Made by a program: the position numbers and the translations under genes. Below the pieces are notes generated by a model that was given only the letters and a program-made list of their open reading frames with translations, was not told the origin of the DNA and did no database searches. 64,000 nucleotides of DNA from Cucumis sativus (lineage: Eukaryota > Streptophyta > Magnoliopsida > Cucurbitales > Cucurbitaceae), in the NCBI RefSeq assembly GCF_000004075.3, contig NC_026656.2:2790001-2854000 (forward strand). The letters are read 5' to 3'. Position 1 is the first letter of the stretch; each line of letters starts with the position of its first letter. Positions 1-11,046 of this stretch are shown here, piece after piece.

Positions 1-65
1 TATAGTCTTAATTGGTTAAGATATTATAACCTTGATTTAGAAATCAAAGTTTTGAATCTCCACCC
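1..65 (+). repeat. tRNA-related SINE-like head (cut by window edge)
   Basis: TAGTCTTAATTGG at bases 3-15 resembles a Pol III A box. GTTTTGAATCTCC at 49-61 resembles a B box, with spacing like that of a tRNA. The stretch does not fold into a convincing tRNA, so a tRNA-derived SINE head or a decayed tRNA is the best reading. The 5' end lies at or beyond the window edge, and no 3' tail could be fixed. Low confidence. Confidence 0.3.
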
Positions 66-928
66 ATCTGACTCAAGGCAAATTATCACTAATAATTTTA
101 TATTTTTGGATTTATTTTTGTTAACCTTTTCTTAATCGTAAATGATAAACATCATATATACTGAATTAAAATATAAAGAAATGAAGTCTTGTTTCTTTGA
201 AGTTGGCAATGATACAAGGAAATGGCAAATATGCATACCTCATAATGGAACTTGTGTTGTTCCGGTTATCTGTTCTCTGAGGAAATCCCATAAATATACA
301 AGGGAATGTCAACGATTTGGAAATCAAATTCTCTGTCATAGTTATAAATAACACTAAATTTGATAAGTTTTGTTTTTTGTTTTGGCTTCCAACCCCCGGT
401 ATGTAGTTTCTCTTGGACGCCTTAGTGGCCTCTTGTAACACCCTCCTCTCCTCTAAGGATTTCCATTTTTTTTGCTGTCTTGTTCTCTGTCTTCCTCAGG
501 TATACTCCCAGATGTCCAAACTCACAAAATATCCATTTGAAAGCCCAGACCAGGCCTCACAGGTTTTGATAGTCCAAGCACATCAATCAACATTAAACTC
601 CTGCCATTTTTTTAGACATGTGGTACACTCATTTGTGCCTGTCCCTGTAGCTTAACCTCCAGGCGTTCATCTGTGTCTTCTGATGTCAGTAATGTGATAC
701 ATGCTCTGGCTTTGAAAAGAAACTAGACCATTAAGTGAATTCTCTCTGTGGCATTTTGGCTGCTGTTTGAGAGAGAATTATTTACTCTTGAGATTTCTTT
801 TTCAAAGAGATTATGTTTGTAAGGAGAAATTTTTGTAGGTGGCTGCACAATCTGCTTGTGTTCTATCATAGCCCATCTTCCATCTGTTGTTTCAACCACA
901 CCAGGTTCACCTTGGTGAAGAAAGGAAA
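66..928. other. No gene recognised; probably intron or 5' flank of the IDM3-like gene
   Basis: Open frames here (for example 413-655 + and 723-1034 -) have no recognisable domain. A pyrimidine tract with CAG near 500 and a GT after CACAG near 560 could bound a small upstream exon of the next gene, but I could not support this by homology. Confidence 0.35.
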
Positions 929-1123
929 TGTTTTGGGGGATTTTGGCGCGCAAAGTTGAGTTGGTAATTATTATAGAAGTGGAGTAATTGGGATAGTTGA
1001 CTTGAATAATGAGGTGATAAATAGGTGGGTTCAATAACCACTCTCTTTAATTATTAGCAAACCAAACAGTGGGTGAGTTCTTTTACCCACCCAACCCAAC
1101 CTAACTTGGGGGACCAAACACCC
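929..1123. mobile_element. Tourist/PIF-Harbinger-like MITE (degenerate)
   Basis: The right edge reads GGGGGACCAAACACCCC. Its reverse complement begins GGGGTGTTTGGTC, the typical start of Tourist-type elements. The left edge near 929 (TGTTTTGGGGGATTTTGG) is a poor, diverged inverted partner. The interior holds short AT-rich words (TAATTATTATAG, TGGAGTAATTGGG) as in cucurbit MITEs of this kind. About 195 bp, non-coding. The exact ends and target duplication are not certain. Confidence 0.4.
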
Positions 1124-1508
1124 CAGGACTAAAATTTCTTTCTTTTTCCCACTAATCTTCTCTTGTAAGTATGTATGCATTAGAATAGTTTTGATCAAAT
1201 GGAAAGTGTAGACCTAAGCATATAGTTCAAATAGGAAATATATTTGCATTAGAATAGTTTGACCAAGCAAGTTTTTTATAGTTCAAAATCTTTGTTCTCC
1301 TGAAGTTCTTCTTTTGATGGATGAAACTCTTTGAGATCAGTGGAGTGTGCACTGACCATAATGTGAGGGAGATCCTTCGGAACCCTTTTTTATTAGAAAA
1401 AGAATGGAAGTTTAAAGACTCATTCATAATGTCTGTTCAATGTTCAATGAATAGTATGAAAGACTGCCATCAGACCATGTTGTGATCTCAATGTTTCTTG
1501 TCTTGCAG

Positions 1509-2237
1509 GGTTGAGGAAACAAGAAAAAATGAGGCAGATTCTTCAAATCCTCGTCAACGTATTCTCAATGTGGCTCCCATCAATAGCATGCCATATATTG
1601 GTCCACCTCTACCACACAGCTACATTCCTTCTTCTCCACGAGTTGAAGATCCAGAGGCTATGGTGAAGGTTGGGCCAGCTATGGTATATTGCCCTCTCAC
1701 AACCAGTCAAGAGTGGGATGATATAGTATCTGCCACCAAAACTGGAGTTTCCCTCACTGGGACTGCAGCCATGGGAAAAGTTGGACCAGTCATTGGACGT
1801 GTAGACATTGGCGAGAACGAGAATTCATACTTCTTTCGCGTATCTCTTCCAGGGGTTGCTAGAGATCAAAGTGAGTGTTTGTTGAAACTGATCAATTTTC
1901 TCTCATTTTGCTACCCTAATGTGCAGTATTAATGTTATCCTAACAATACAGGTACACGATTAGTTCTCTTATCTGACCAGACTATTCTTTAATGGCAGCA
2001 GACAGTTTCAGCTGCGACATGGAACCGGATGGGCAAGTGAAAATAAGAGGAGTAACAACAACAGGGGAGAACATAGTTTGTAAGAATTCACAAATATTTC
2101 GGATGCAATCGAAAAATCTATGCCCGCCAGGTCACTTCTCTATCACTTTCCAGTTACCTGGCCCTGTCAATAACCTACAATTTTCAGGTGCTTTTGGTGC
2201 AGATGGGATTTTAGAAGGGAGTGTAGCTAAAAGGTGA
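1509..2237 (+). CDS. IDM3-like alpha-crystallin (HSP20-like) domain protein, C-terminal part (two exons)
   Basis: Two exons, 1509-1870 and 2002-2237 (stop TGA), join in frame across a GT..AG intron and encode about 198 residues. The first exon carries the conserved [19 protein letters not shown] stretch, then [13 protein letters not shown] at the junction. The second has [20 protein letters not shown] and the end [18 protein letters not shown]. This order matches plant proteins related to Arabidopsis INCREASED DNA METHYLATION 2/3, non-canonical small-heat-shock-like proteins that work with the IDM1 histone acetyltransferase in active DNA demethylation in the nucleus. The first exon begins with the last base of a split codon after TCTTGCAG, so at least one upstream exon exists. 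I could not find it, and it may lie outside the window. IDM2 and IDM3 subtypes cannot be separated here; IDM3-like is favoured from recall of the motif. Confidence 0.75.
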
Positions 2238-2626
2238 TTTAACAGGCTTAAATGATTTGTTTTGGGGTGTTAATGGGTTAGAATACAGAGATGATTGTTG
2301 GCTCATTTTGTTATGCTAGGTTTAGGAAAAGGCCTTTATGTGGAAAGAAAACTTTTTTTTAGGAAACATGGGCTATTAGGAAAGTCGTTAACTCATTTTT
2401 TTGTCTCTCATTCCTCTAGAAGGAGATCCTTTGAAAGGATCAGCTTTTATTTTCTTGACGAAGGTCCCAGAAAAACTTCACAATGCTATGGAATTTGTAA
2501 TTTTGTCAAAAGATTTGTTGTATAGAGAAACAAAGTGACTAGTCCATTTTACATCCAAGTTTATGATGTCTATATGTCTATAATTTTGGATTCCTCTCTC
2601 TTTAACATCTCTAACAGTCCCTTCAG

Positions 2627-2671
2627 CCCCTCCCCCCCCCCCCCCCCCCCCACCCCACCCACACACACACA
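2627..2671. repeat. Poly-C tract followed by (AC)n
   Basis: Twenty consecutive C residues (2632-2651), then ACCCCACCC and a short (AC) run. It lies 390 bp after the IDM3-like stop. The opposite strand is a 20-G tract, so the site could form i-motif or G-quadruplex structure and is prone to length error in assemblies. Confidence 0.95.
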
Positions 2672-3071
2672 GTGAAATTGAAAACTGACATTATCAGGAC
2701 CATGTTTGCTACCAGCTTGGCGCAGCTCGATTTGATTCTTTTCTGTTTTCTTAGTTTGGACAAGGGCAGTTATTAGTACCATGGTTACTTCCCTTCACCG
2801 TTTGCCAAAAAAGAAAGTATTTAATAGTTGTATGAACCCATAAAATAAAATATGATTTGATCGCGTTTTCAATTCTTAGTTTGGACCACGGTTACTTTCA
2901 TGCACTTTTTGCTAAAAGTGAAGTATTTAATAATTGCACAGACCAATAGAATTAAATAATTAAATCATCTAATAATGTAACAGATGCTGGATACGATCAC
3001 ATGTAGTATTAGAAAAAAAAAATTGTTTAAACAGAAATGGAATTTTCGTTATCCAATACATGCATCAGCTA

Positions 3072-4760
3072 CTAAGGCTTTATTTCAACAAAACTGTTCC
3101 CAAGAGTTTTCCCAATATTTTTATGCTTCAACATATCTCTAGCCAGCTTCATTTCCTGCCAATTACAGGCTTTGGCATGAATATTTGACAAAAGTACATA
3201 AACACCACTACTAGAATTCTCCAACTCTACTATGTGACTTTTCACTCTGTTGGCAAGACCTACATTTCCATACATTTCACAACCATTCAGAATAGAACTC
3301 AAGATTGTTGCATTAGGCTGCGTTGGCATTTTCATCAGGAGCTCCTCGGCCTCTTTGGAGTGGCCTGCACGACTCAAAAGATCAATCATGCAGCCATAAT
3401 GCTCCATGGTAGGCTCAATACCGTAAACCTCAGTCATGGAGGTAAACTGTTTCTGACCTTCTTCGACCAGCCCGAGATGGCTGCATGCCCACAGAACTGC
3501 TATGTAGGTGATTTGGTCAGGAGCAACTTCAGCTTCTTCTTCCATTCTTCTGAACACATTCAGCGCTTCTTTGCCTTTGCCTTGGATTGCTAAGCCTGAT
3601 ATCATCGTCGTCCACGCCATTACATCTTTCTTCCTCAACTTGCTGAAGATCTTCAATGCAGTATCTGCATCTCCAGCCTTGGCATACATGTCCATAAGAG
3701 CAGTTCCAATGGCAACAAACTCGTGGAAACTTGCTCTCAACGCACGAGCATGTAAACTTCGTCCTGTTGATCGAAACCCCATATGGGTGCAAGCACTTAT
3801 CACACTCAAAAACGTTGCTTTATTAGGAACAAACCCAGCCATTTCCATGTCAACGAAAAGACGCAAAGCCTCTGCTCCTCGACCATATTGACTATAAGCA
3901 CTGATCATTGAATTCCAAACAACCAAGTTTCTTTGAGGCATCTTATCAAACAGATTCCGTGCAGTCACCAACTTGCCACATTTTGCATACATGTCCATGA
4001 TTGCAGTTGCAAGTATTACATTGAAGCAGGAGTTTGTGTCAAATGGATCAAAACCAAGTTGGCGAAGACGATCGTGGACCAGTTTCCCAGTATGAATATC
4101 CCTGCAACGAGCAGCTGCAGCCAAAGCTGTGGTCATGGTGATTTCATTAGGCTCCACACCTTCATTCTCCATATCTTTGAACAATCTCAAAGCTTCTTTG
4201 GGCTGATCATTGTTCACAAACCCTGCAATTAAGGAAGTCCAAGCGACCACATTCCATTTGGGAATAAACTCAAACACCTTAAGCCCAGAATTCAAATCTC
4301 CACAAGAAACATACATATTGAGCAAACAAGAAGAAGTGTACACATCTAATTCAAACCCAGTTTTCACGATTCGATTATGAACACTTTGTCCATACACAAG
4401 AAGATCGATTATGGAGCAAACTTTCAACACAAAAGGGAAGGTGAAATGGTCCGGGGAGAAGCCTTTACGCTGCATTTCTTCATACATAAACAGAGCTCCA
4501 AACTTGTCACCGCCATTGCAGTACCCTTTGATCATCGAGTTCCAGATGTAGACAGTCCGCTGATTAATTTGATCGAATACTGTTCTCGCATATTCAATGT
4601 CACCCAATTCGGAATTTGCGCAAAAATCAATAAGTCTGCTGCAAGGGATTATGTTCTTGACGACTGAAGTTGTGATCATCAGACTGTGAATTTGTTTCAA
4701 CTCCTTCATGGTTTTGCATTTTTCCAAGAAACTCATAACAGTGTAATAATTCTGGTTCAT
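3072..4760 (-). CDS. PLS-class pentatricopeptide repeat protein, MEF19-like (At3g05240 family)
   Basis: A single intronless exon encodes 562 residues. The protein is a chain of PLS-type PPR motifs: IYARTVFDQI-type S motifs, repeated VVAWTSLIAGF / LVVWNSMISAY / VMAWTTMISGL motifs about 100 residues apart, and DMYAKCG/DMYAKAG elements. It ends with an E domain (SSGVYVLLSNIHAKACNWQE, then GNSFVEIKP) and has no E+ or DYW tail. Order, length and truncated end agree with Arabidopsis MEF19, a mitochondrial C-to-U RNA-editing specificity factor that depends on a DYW partner in trans. The start ATG at 4760 gives a short N-terminus typical of the family. The gene follows the plastid-membrane gene (4932-5609) on the same strand with 171 bp between stop and start codons, so the 3' UTR and promoter are packed together. 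The family call is strong; the exact orthologue is inferred. Confidence 0.93.
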   Translation of the reverse strand: MNQNYYTVMSFLEKCKTMKELKQIHSLMITTSVVKNIIPCSRLIDFCANSELGDIEYARTVFDQINQRTVYIWNSMIKGYCNGGDKFGALFMYEEMQRKGFSPDHFTFPFVLKVCSIIDLLVYGQSVHNRIVKTGFELDVYTSSCLLNMYVSCGDLNSGLKVFEFIPKWNVVAWTSLIAGFVNNDQPKEALRLFKDMENEGVEPNEITMTTALAAAARCRDIHTGKLVHDRLRQLGFDPFDTNSCFNVILATAIMDMYAKCGKLVTARNLFDKMPQRNLVVWNSMISAYSQYGRGAEALRLFVDMEMAGFVPNKATFLSVISACTHMGFRSTGRSLHARALRASFHEFVAIGTALMDMYAKAGDADTALKIFSKLRKKDVMAWTTMISGLAIQGKGKEALNVFRRMEEEAEVAPDQITYIAVLWACSHLGLVEEGQKQFTSMTEVYGIEPTMEHYGCMIDLLSRAGHSKEAEELLMKMPTQPNATILSSILNGCEMYGNVGLANRVKSHIVELENSSSGVYVLLSNIHAKACNWQEMKLARDMLKHKNIGKTLGNSFVEIKP

Positions 4761-4931
4761 TATCTTCGTTCTCGATCAGAAATGCGAGATTGAAGATTAT
4801 GGATATGAACCATCGAGTAAGAATTGTGTTAAAGATATGAAGGGGAAATATCTATTAAATCTCTCGCTATAATCTCATTCGAAGAAAAAAAAATGCATAA
4901 TAGATAATATAGTCTTTATCGAATAGCTCGC

Positions 4932-5609
4932 TCAGAAGATTCTCCTACCTTTAAGTTTTCTTCTCAAACTCTTCCTCTTTGAACTGTAAATCCCTAATTT
5001 CCCAACCCATCTTTGCACTTCAGATCTTCTCAATCCCAAGGCAATCAAAATGCCAAAAAGGCCAAACCCCAAAACAAAATCTTTCGAAATCCCGATTTTC
5101 TGCCACAATTGAATCAATGCAACACCGAATACAGCAAATCCAAGAACCCCACAAACCACATTGATCTCAAAATCAGTCACAAACAACAAAACCAAACCAC
5201 AAACAATCAAAAACCCAATCAACAACGGCGTCTTCTTCCTTTTACCTCTCCATCCATCATAGTCACCTCCACCAAAACCCCTCCACAGCCTCGAACCACC
5301 TCCGTTACCATCTCCTCCGCTCAATTCCGCGACGACTAAATCCAGAGGCGGCGGTAAGATCTTGAGATTGGAGGCTAAGAGAGAAGCCAATTCAAACACT
5401 AATTTGGTTGATCTCTGAAACCCAGGACTTCTCTTCTTCTTTCTAGCGCAAATGGTCAATGTTTGAGGCTGCAATCCATCGGAAACTGCAACAATGGTGG
5501 AAATGAATAGGGATTTGGGTGGAGTTATGGGATTTGAAAGGGTGAAATTGAGAAGAGGGTTGAAGAAAATGGAGCAAGTTGAAGAAGAAGCTATAGTTGT
5601 GGTCTGCAT
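4932..5609 (-). CDS. Predicted plastid-targeted three-TM protein, function unknown
   Basis: A single exon encodes 225 residues. The first 55 or so are Ser/Thr-rich with few acidic residues and end at CARKKKRSPGF, which looks like a chloroplast transit peptide and cleavage region. A Gly-rich loop (about 99-121, GGDGNGGGSRLWRGFGGG) precedes three hydrophobic segments at about 127-144, 148-168 and 177-193. The C-terminal tail is strongly basic (SSKRKSLRRKLKGRRIF). I do not recognise a named family. The layout suggests an integral membrane protein of the plastid envelope or thylakoid. It shares a 351-bp start-to-start interval with the divergent RING gene, and its stop lies just upstream of the PPR gene. 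Confidence 0.8.
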   Translation of the reverse strand: MQTTTIASSSTCSIFFNPLLNFTLSNPITPPKSLFISTIVAVSDGLQPQTLTICARKKKRSPGFQRSTKLVFELASLLASNLKILPPPLDLVVAELSGGDGNGGGSRLWRGFGGGDYDGWRGKRKKTPLLIGFLIVCGLVLLFVTDFEINVVCGVLGFAVFGVALIQLWQKIGISKDFVLGFGLFGILIALGLRRSEVQRWVGKLGIYSSKRKSLRRKLKGRRIF

Positions 5610-5960
5610 TTTAGTTTGATGCTTTGCTTTTGGAGGGAGAGATAGATAGAGGAGAAGATGACGTATAAATGACCGTTGCGATCCACATACTTTCGAGTTT
5701 GGAGTTTGAAGTTCGCAAAAAAAAATTGAAACTTTTTAGGTTGAAATTTATGTATTGTGAAATATAGCAAAATATCACAAACTTTAGTCGTAACAAAATT
5801 ATAATTTAATCAAACTATAATTTAGAACAAAATTTAGAAGTTTTTTCGTTTGTTAAAAAGTTTCAAATTTAGGGACAAATTTATAATTTAATCTAATTTA
5901 TATGCATAAATATTAAAAGTCGACTTGTCGTTTAATCGAGTTGTCGTTCACTGTAAACCC
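5610..5960. promoter_or_regulatory. Compact divergent promoter between plastid-membrane gene and RING gene
   Basis: The start codons of two opposite-strand genes (5609, minus; 5961, plus) are 351 bp apart. The interval is AT-rich, with no coding signal and no single clear TATA box. It includes a decayed phrase of the dispersed type seen elsewhere (AAATTTAGGGACAAATTT near 5864). It must contain both 5' UTRs and both core promoters. Confidence 0.6.
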
Positions 5961-8900
5961 ATGTCGGGAAAGTCCATGGAATTGCAGAGCACTGCATCAA
6001 TGGAGATGGAGACAAGAACTTCCACTTCGGACTATACGAACCCTTGCCCGATCTGCCTTGGACCCATAAATCAATCTTCCTATCTCGACAAGTGCTTTCG
6101 TAAGTTTTTATTTCTCTTAATCTGATCTTTCTTTCGTTTTTCTTAAATTTTCCTGTCATCTAAATAAAATTTGATTTAGAAAAATTATTCATTTTTATGA
6201 ATTGGGGTTTCTTTTTTCCGATTCCTGTAGTGACCCATTTGGAAATATTCCTTTATGTGTTACTGTATCAACAGAAGAATTAAGAATCACTCTCTTCTCC
6301 TTTTATTAGGAGATTTTAGCTATTAGCTTTTAGCTCTTCCCCCAATTATCAAGGTTTCTGCCACTGTTATTCGTATTTGATTAACGAAATTGTTTGATGA
6401 CTATAGTATCTTGTTTGATAATTAACTGAATTCATTTGGTATAGAGATGAACTAGCTAATTCCTTAGCTTTGAGCGTATAAAAATTTCTTCTGGAGATGC
6501 TTAATTTGATTTAATATACTCAGTTCTTTAGTGGCTGTATCCTTTAGGCAAGGAATTTTGCGTGTTAATATGGCTTCATCTTCTTCGATGAAATGGAAAA
6601 CAGAAACAGCAGCGAGAATGCTTTAGTTTTCTTTGATTTGTTGAATTTGTAATCATTGATGAACTCCTTCACTGTCTTTGAGATGAATATGTTCATTTAA
6701 TTTATTTTTAATATACTTGCTTATATCTAGGCATGAATATTAGTTTGGTTTATGTTGTGTGTAATGCATGGAATATCGAAATGAAAGAGGAAATAACACG
6801 TAGCTTAAGATTTTACATTTGGTATCATGTTGATTACCAGTAATTTCCAAAGTTTAAACCTTGAAGTTTTGGTGAATTTGATCATTTAGTTAACTCTAAA
6901 GAATCTATTAGTTCATTCATGTTGAGTACGATGTACCATTTAGAAAAAGAGGAATGTTAAGAAGTTTGAATGGTTTTAGCTTTCAACTCTATTTATATGC
7001 CTTCCAGATAACTTTTGTTACAATTGCATTGTACAATGGACCAAAGTGGTTTCTGGGAAGCGCTCCTGCACACTTTCCTCCATTAAATGTCCTTTATGCA
7101 AGGTTCAATTTTTCTTCCCCCGGTTAATCTTGTTTTATTTTAGCATTCCATACTTCTAGTATTGCATTTCTTATTTTTTTTTATAACTAATCACCAGACA
7201 GAAAGTTCTTCTATAATACATGGATTAGATGGACACAATTTCCAAAGACATTATGTTAATCCGGATTTCCAGGATAGGTATCTTCCTTTTGACATTTCCC
7301 CTAGTTCTTCTATTTTTATTTTCTCTACCTTAATTGACTACGGCTATTATTAATGTTATTTGCAGCTTTATCTTATCAAAAGCTCATAGGTATAGATTAC
7401 AGTGCTATTATACTGAACCAGGTTCGTTTTTTTGTTTATCCTTCAACTTATTATGTGATGATGCTCCAACATTTACATCCGGTTACTCGGATTTATGAAT
7501 TTCCCTAATTGTCTACATGTAGGTTTCTTGAATGACATATTTGATGTACAGAGGTATTGGAAGTTACAGAAGTATCTCCAGGCAAACCAGTGGCTTGAAG
7601 TTTGGTTGAAAAGGGAACTTCAAGCTTTGATTCAGGTTAGTGTCTTATTTTCTTTCATCACATTTGTACTTCTATGGGATATTGCTTCCTTTGGCCCCTT
7701 TTTTCTATGGAGAATTGTTTGCATCCAATATCAAACAACATTCTCAAGAGTCAAGACCAAATAGGTGGATGGGAAAGGGAGGGAGCTCTTCATTCTAACA
7801 GCCGGATTCTTGGGGAAATGAATTCTATCACTGCTCCCAGTAGTCTGTTAACGCCCATCAATAAATGGAGCATTTGTTAAGGAGACACAAGACAAGCTAG
7901 AAAGTATTTTTTCTGCAAATCATCCCAAGGGTTTCTAACACAGGCATCCAACTATCCAAGGAATTGGTATCCTATTGAAACATAGAAACCATTGGCTTGT
8001 GTCGCCTACTTGCTTCAAGCATATATGGAATGGCTGATCATTCATTGAGTTCATGAGTTTTTTAAGACCTCACTAATCAGGCTTACACTTTTGAGCTCAT
8101 AATGAATGAAATTCACCCCGGATGAAGATTGAATCTCCCATTTGTGGCATAGTGGGCCGTAGGATGGGTTGTCCTTCTAAGGATGAGGGAGGGGGTTTGT
8201 TTATTGATTGGGGATTTAAGAACTTTATTTTATTTCAATGGTGTGGAAACCTGTGTGTATTGTGGAAGTAGACAAGATGAGGTAAAGATGTGTCACTTTC
8301 TTTAACTGTGAGGAATTGAGAACTCTGTTTTCGTAGAAAATGGATTACTGTATACAAAACGAGATAGCGGTAGTAGATTTATGTTACTGTTTCTATTGCA
8401 TAGTTTCTTGATTTATCTATTCTGTTTCTCAGCAGTACAGTTCATTGTTGATGATGACTGATAGTGTTTTATTCACTTTTACAGGAAGAAGATGTTGACA
8501 TAATTATGCATCACTTTCTTGGTTTAATTAACTCATTTTTTCGTAGGTAATACTAATAATCATCCATCATTGCATTCTATACTTTGGTCAAATAAAAAAT
8601 TGGTTTAAAACTCCAATTTCGTGGATAGTCCCTAAATTTTAGTTTGTAATAAGTCCCTGTGAGCAGTTTTTATAATATAGTGTCCATATCATAAAAGTAT
8701 TGTAAAAAAATAATGGAATTTCTTACCCAAGTATTTGCAATTGGTAGCACTTTTGGAGTTAATTGTATGTATAGCAACATTTTTAAAGAATTGCAAAATT
8801 TATCAATGCTAGACTCTTTCGACGATCATTGATAGACTCTGATCAATGACATAGTTAAAAGGCACTGAGAGCTTATCTAAATTTTGCTATATCTACAAAT

Positions 8901-9647
8901 TCTTTCGCATTTTGTGCTATATCTTGGGATATTTTAGATCAGATTGTTATATTTGCAACTTGATAAACTAATTAGGGATCAGATGTGCTTATAAGTTACA
9001 AAGATTAAGTTTAAGTTGTTACCTAATAAAAACTGATGCTTACTCTAACTAAATCGTTATGACAAGTAAAAAGACTAAATTGTTACGTACTAAAGATTAA
9101 ATGACTAAGTTGTTACACATTTGGAAGTAGATAGACAAAATTGTTACAAACTAGAGAGTTAGGGCTGATCTTTTTTCTTTTTCTTCAATGCTATTCATTT
9201 TGGCTTGACATGTAGAATTGTTCAAAACTCATTTTCATTCATCTTTCTTACTACGACCTATCCCCTATCCACATGAATGTAAATATGCATGGATATGATA
9301 ACTGATTACACTCTGAAATCTGCTTCTTGTTCTTTGTTTTTTCTCCTCAAAGAAATGAACCTGAGTATCAAACAGAAACTCCTGAACTGAAGAGGAAGAG
9401 GTTTAGCCAAACGATTCTTGATGCAGCAAAGCCATTCCTTTCAGCAAGAGCAGATCGATTCATTCTCGAGTTGGAGCTATTTCTTGCTTCAGGTTTGAAC
9501 ATTGAAGCCTATGATTCAGTTTACTTGCAACGGTTGGGTTGGAACAAGCCTATAGTGCCGAGCGTGGCTAACGAAGAAGATCTTGGACTCAAATCTGTAA
9601 CTCCATACTTGTATATCTTTGATTGTGACCCTGATGATGGTGATTAA
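5961..9647 (+). CDS. RING-finger E3 ubiquitin ligase (C3HC4), Topors-like architecture
   Basis: Seven exons: 5961-6099, 7008-7102, 7198-7277, 7366-7421, 7523-7635, 8485-8546 and 9353-9647. They join in frame to a 279-residue protein. The RING is split between exons 1 and 2: C29-x2-C32, C45-x-H47-x2-C50-x2-C53, and a distant C74-x2-C77 in KCPLCK. It is followed by HYVNPDFQDRSFILSKAHRY and YRLQCYYTEPG, a segment that follows the RING in Topors-like plant proteins, and a C-terminal helical region (SFFRRNEPEYQTETPELKRK). It probably transfers ubiquitin from an E2 to an unknown substrate. ATG 5961 was chosen because earlier in-frame codons are only TTG. Intron 1 (908 bp) and intron 5 (849 bp) are the largest. 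The C-terminus ends in an acidic DPDDGD. Exons are strongly supported by frame; the substrate is unknown. Confidence 0.88.
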
Positions 9648-11046
9648 ACAAGCTCTTACAAATTGTTATTGTTTTTGTGAAGGCAAGTCTTGTGTTATCT
9701 CCCCACCTTCCAGTATGAGTTTAATTCAAAGTTGGAATCTGTCAAGCTGTCTGGTTTAACTTTTCGTTGTTGAATTTGAATTTCGATAATCTTGTAACTA
9801 CATATTAATACTTCTCTTATTGAGATTGGCTGCTTACTAGACCCATCAACACAGACAGATAAATGGTCAATTCGGGTTTGGTTTTGGCCAAATTCGATTC
9901 TATGTCAATTGTATAAAAGAGAAACTAAATAGATATTAAATGGATGAAATTTGTGTAATGATAACCTAATCTTAGAGGCGTTAATACGGAACAACTCAGT
10001 CCTAAATAATGATGAAAACTTACCTTTCGGTGATGTCATATAGTACTCTACTGTCCAAAACTCTTTCTCACAGCAGGGGCACCTTTCCCATCGTGAAATA
10101 CCTGGAGCTCGATATTCTTTTGTTTAAACCACCCATTAGCCAATTGAGTTGTGGATGCTCTCCCACTGTTACATTATATGAATATTGCATTAGAACTCCA
10201 ACTCTTTCGCCATGGGAGGTGCTCTATGATGTCAGATGAATGTTAGGGCTCGGTCAGTATGCATTGGCACCTCCAAATGAATGTATTATTGTTTATTGGT
10301 GGAGTTGCCACAAATTTTCAATTTTATAATTTATGAAATCAATTAGTTACAGAATGATACTCTTTAAAGTTTTGATTAAAGTATAAAAAAGAATACTCAC
10401 GTTTAACACTATCCTTTATTTGAAGCATACATTTGCATTCTTTTGAAAGTTACATTGCAACTAATGAACTTTCATTAAACATCAAAACAAAAATTGAGAG
10501 GTAGAATGCCGCGATCTTTGTGATATTGTTGTAGATCAACTCTACACTAATTTTCATCTAAAACTTGATACTTTTAAAACAGAAGTGTCAGAACAATTCT
10601 AGAGGATAGTTCCTTTTGTAGTTCTTAGCTTTGAAGTTTTTATATAAGATATGACATCCTTTATAAGAACAATGAAATTAGACCCAAAAAGTTAACCAAC
10701 AAAGATTTTTTCTTTTCCCTTCTTAAAAGCATTTTTAAAAATCAGTGCGTCTGCAATAGATTCATACCCATATTGTGAAGACCAACAATTTCTCGGGAGA
10801 ACAAACAAGACAACGATGCAGTGTTTTGACATTTATTGAAGCTTTTGTTGGGCAAGGAAGTCACATGTATCATGAGGAAAATAAAATAAATAAGGGGGAA
10901 AAATATTATTGAAAGCATATTGGTTTCAATGAGGGACGAATCTGCGGCATTTTGTCAATTCAACGATTCGCTTCCATTGCTGTGCTACACAGAGTAGAGA
11001 CACCTAGAATAAGCTAGAAAATTCTATTGAAATTCATTAGAAAATA
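9648..11046. other. Intergenic between RING and mevalonate kinase genes
   Basis: 3' UTR of the RING gene, then AT-rich DNA and the promoter and 5' UTR of mevalonate kinase. The frame at 10009-10239 has no recognisable protein. No RNA gene or complete repeat seen. Confidence 0.6.

Noticed and set aside
413-655. 80-codon frame upstream of the IDM3-like exons
   Set aside because: No recognisable similarity to the N-terminal part of IDM2/IDM3 proteins, and splice borders could not be confirmed.
2478-2782. Gly-rich minus-strand frames
   Set aside because: They arise from the poly-C tract read in reverse.
3234-4667. Open frames on the plus strand across the PPR gene
   Set aside because: They are antisense shadows of a long intronless coding sequence with clear PPR motifs on the minus strand.
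7740-8470. Possible retroelement piece in RING intron 5
   Set aside because: Somewhat gene-like composition with Trp- and Cys-containing frames, but no motif of a reverse transcriptase or other transposon protein could be identified.
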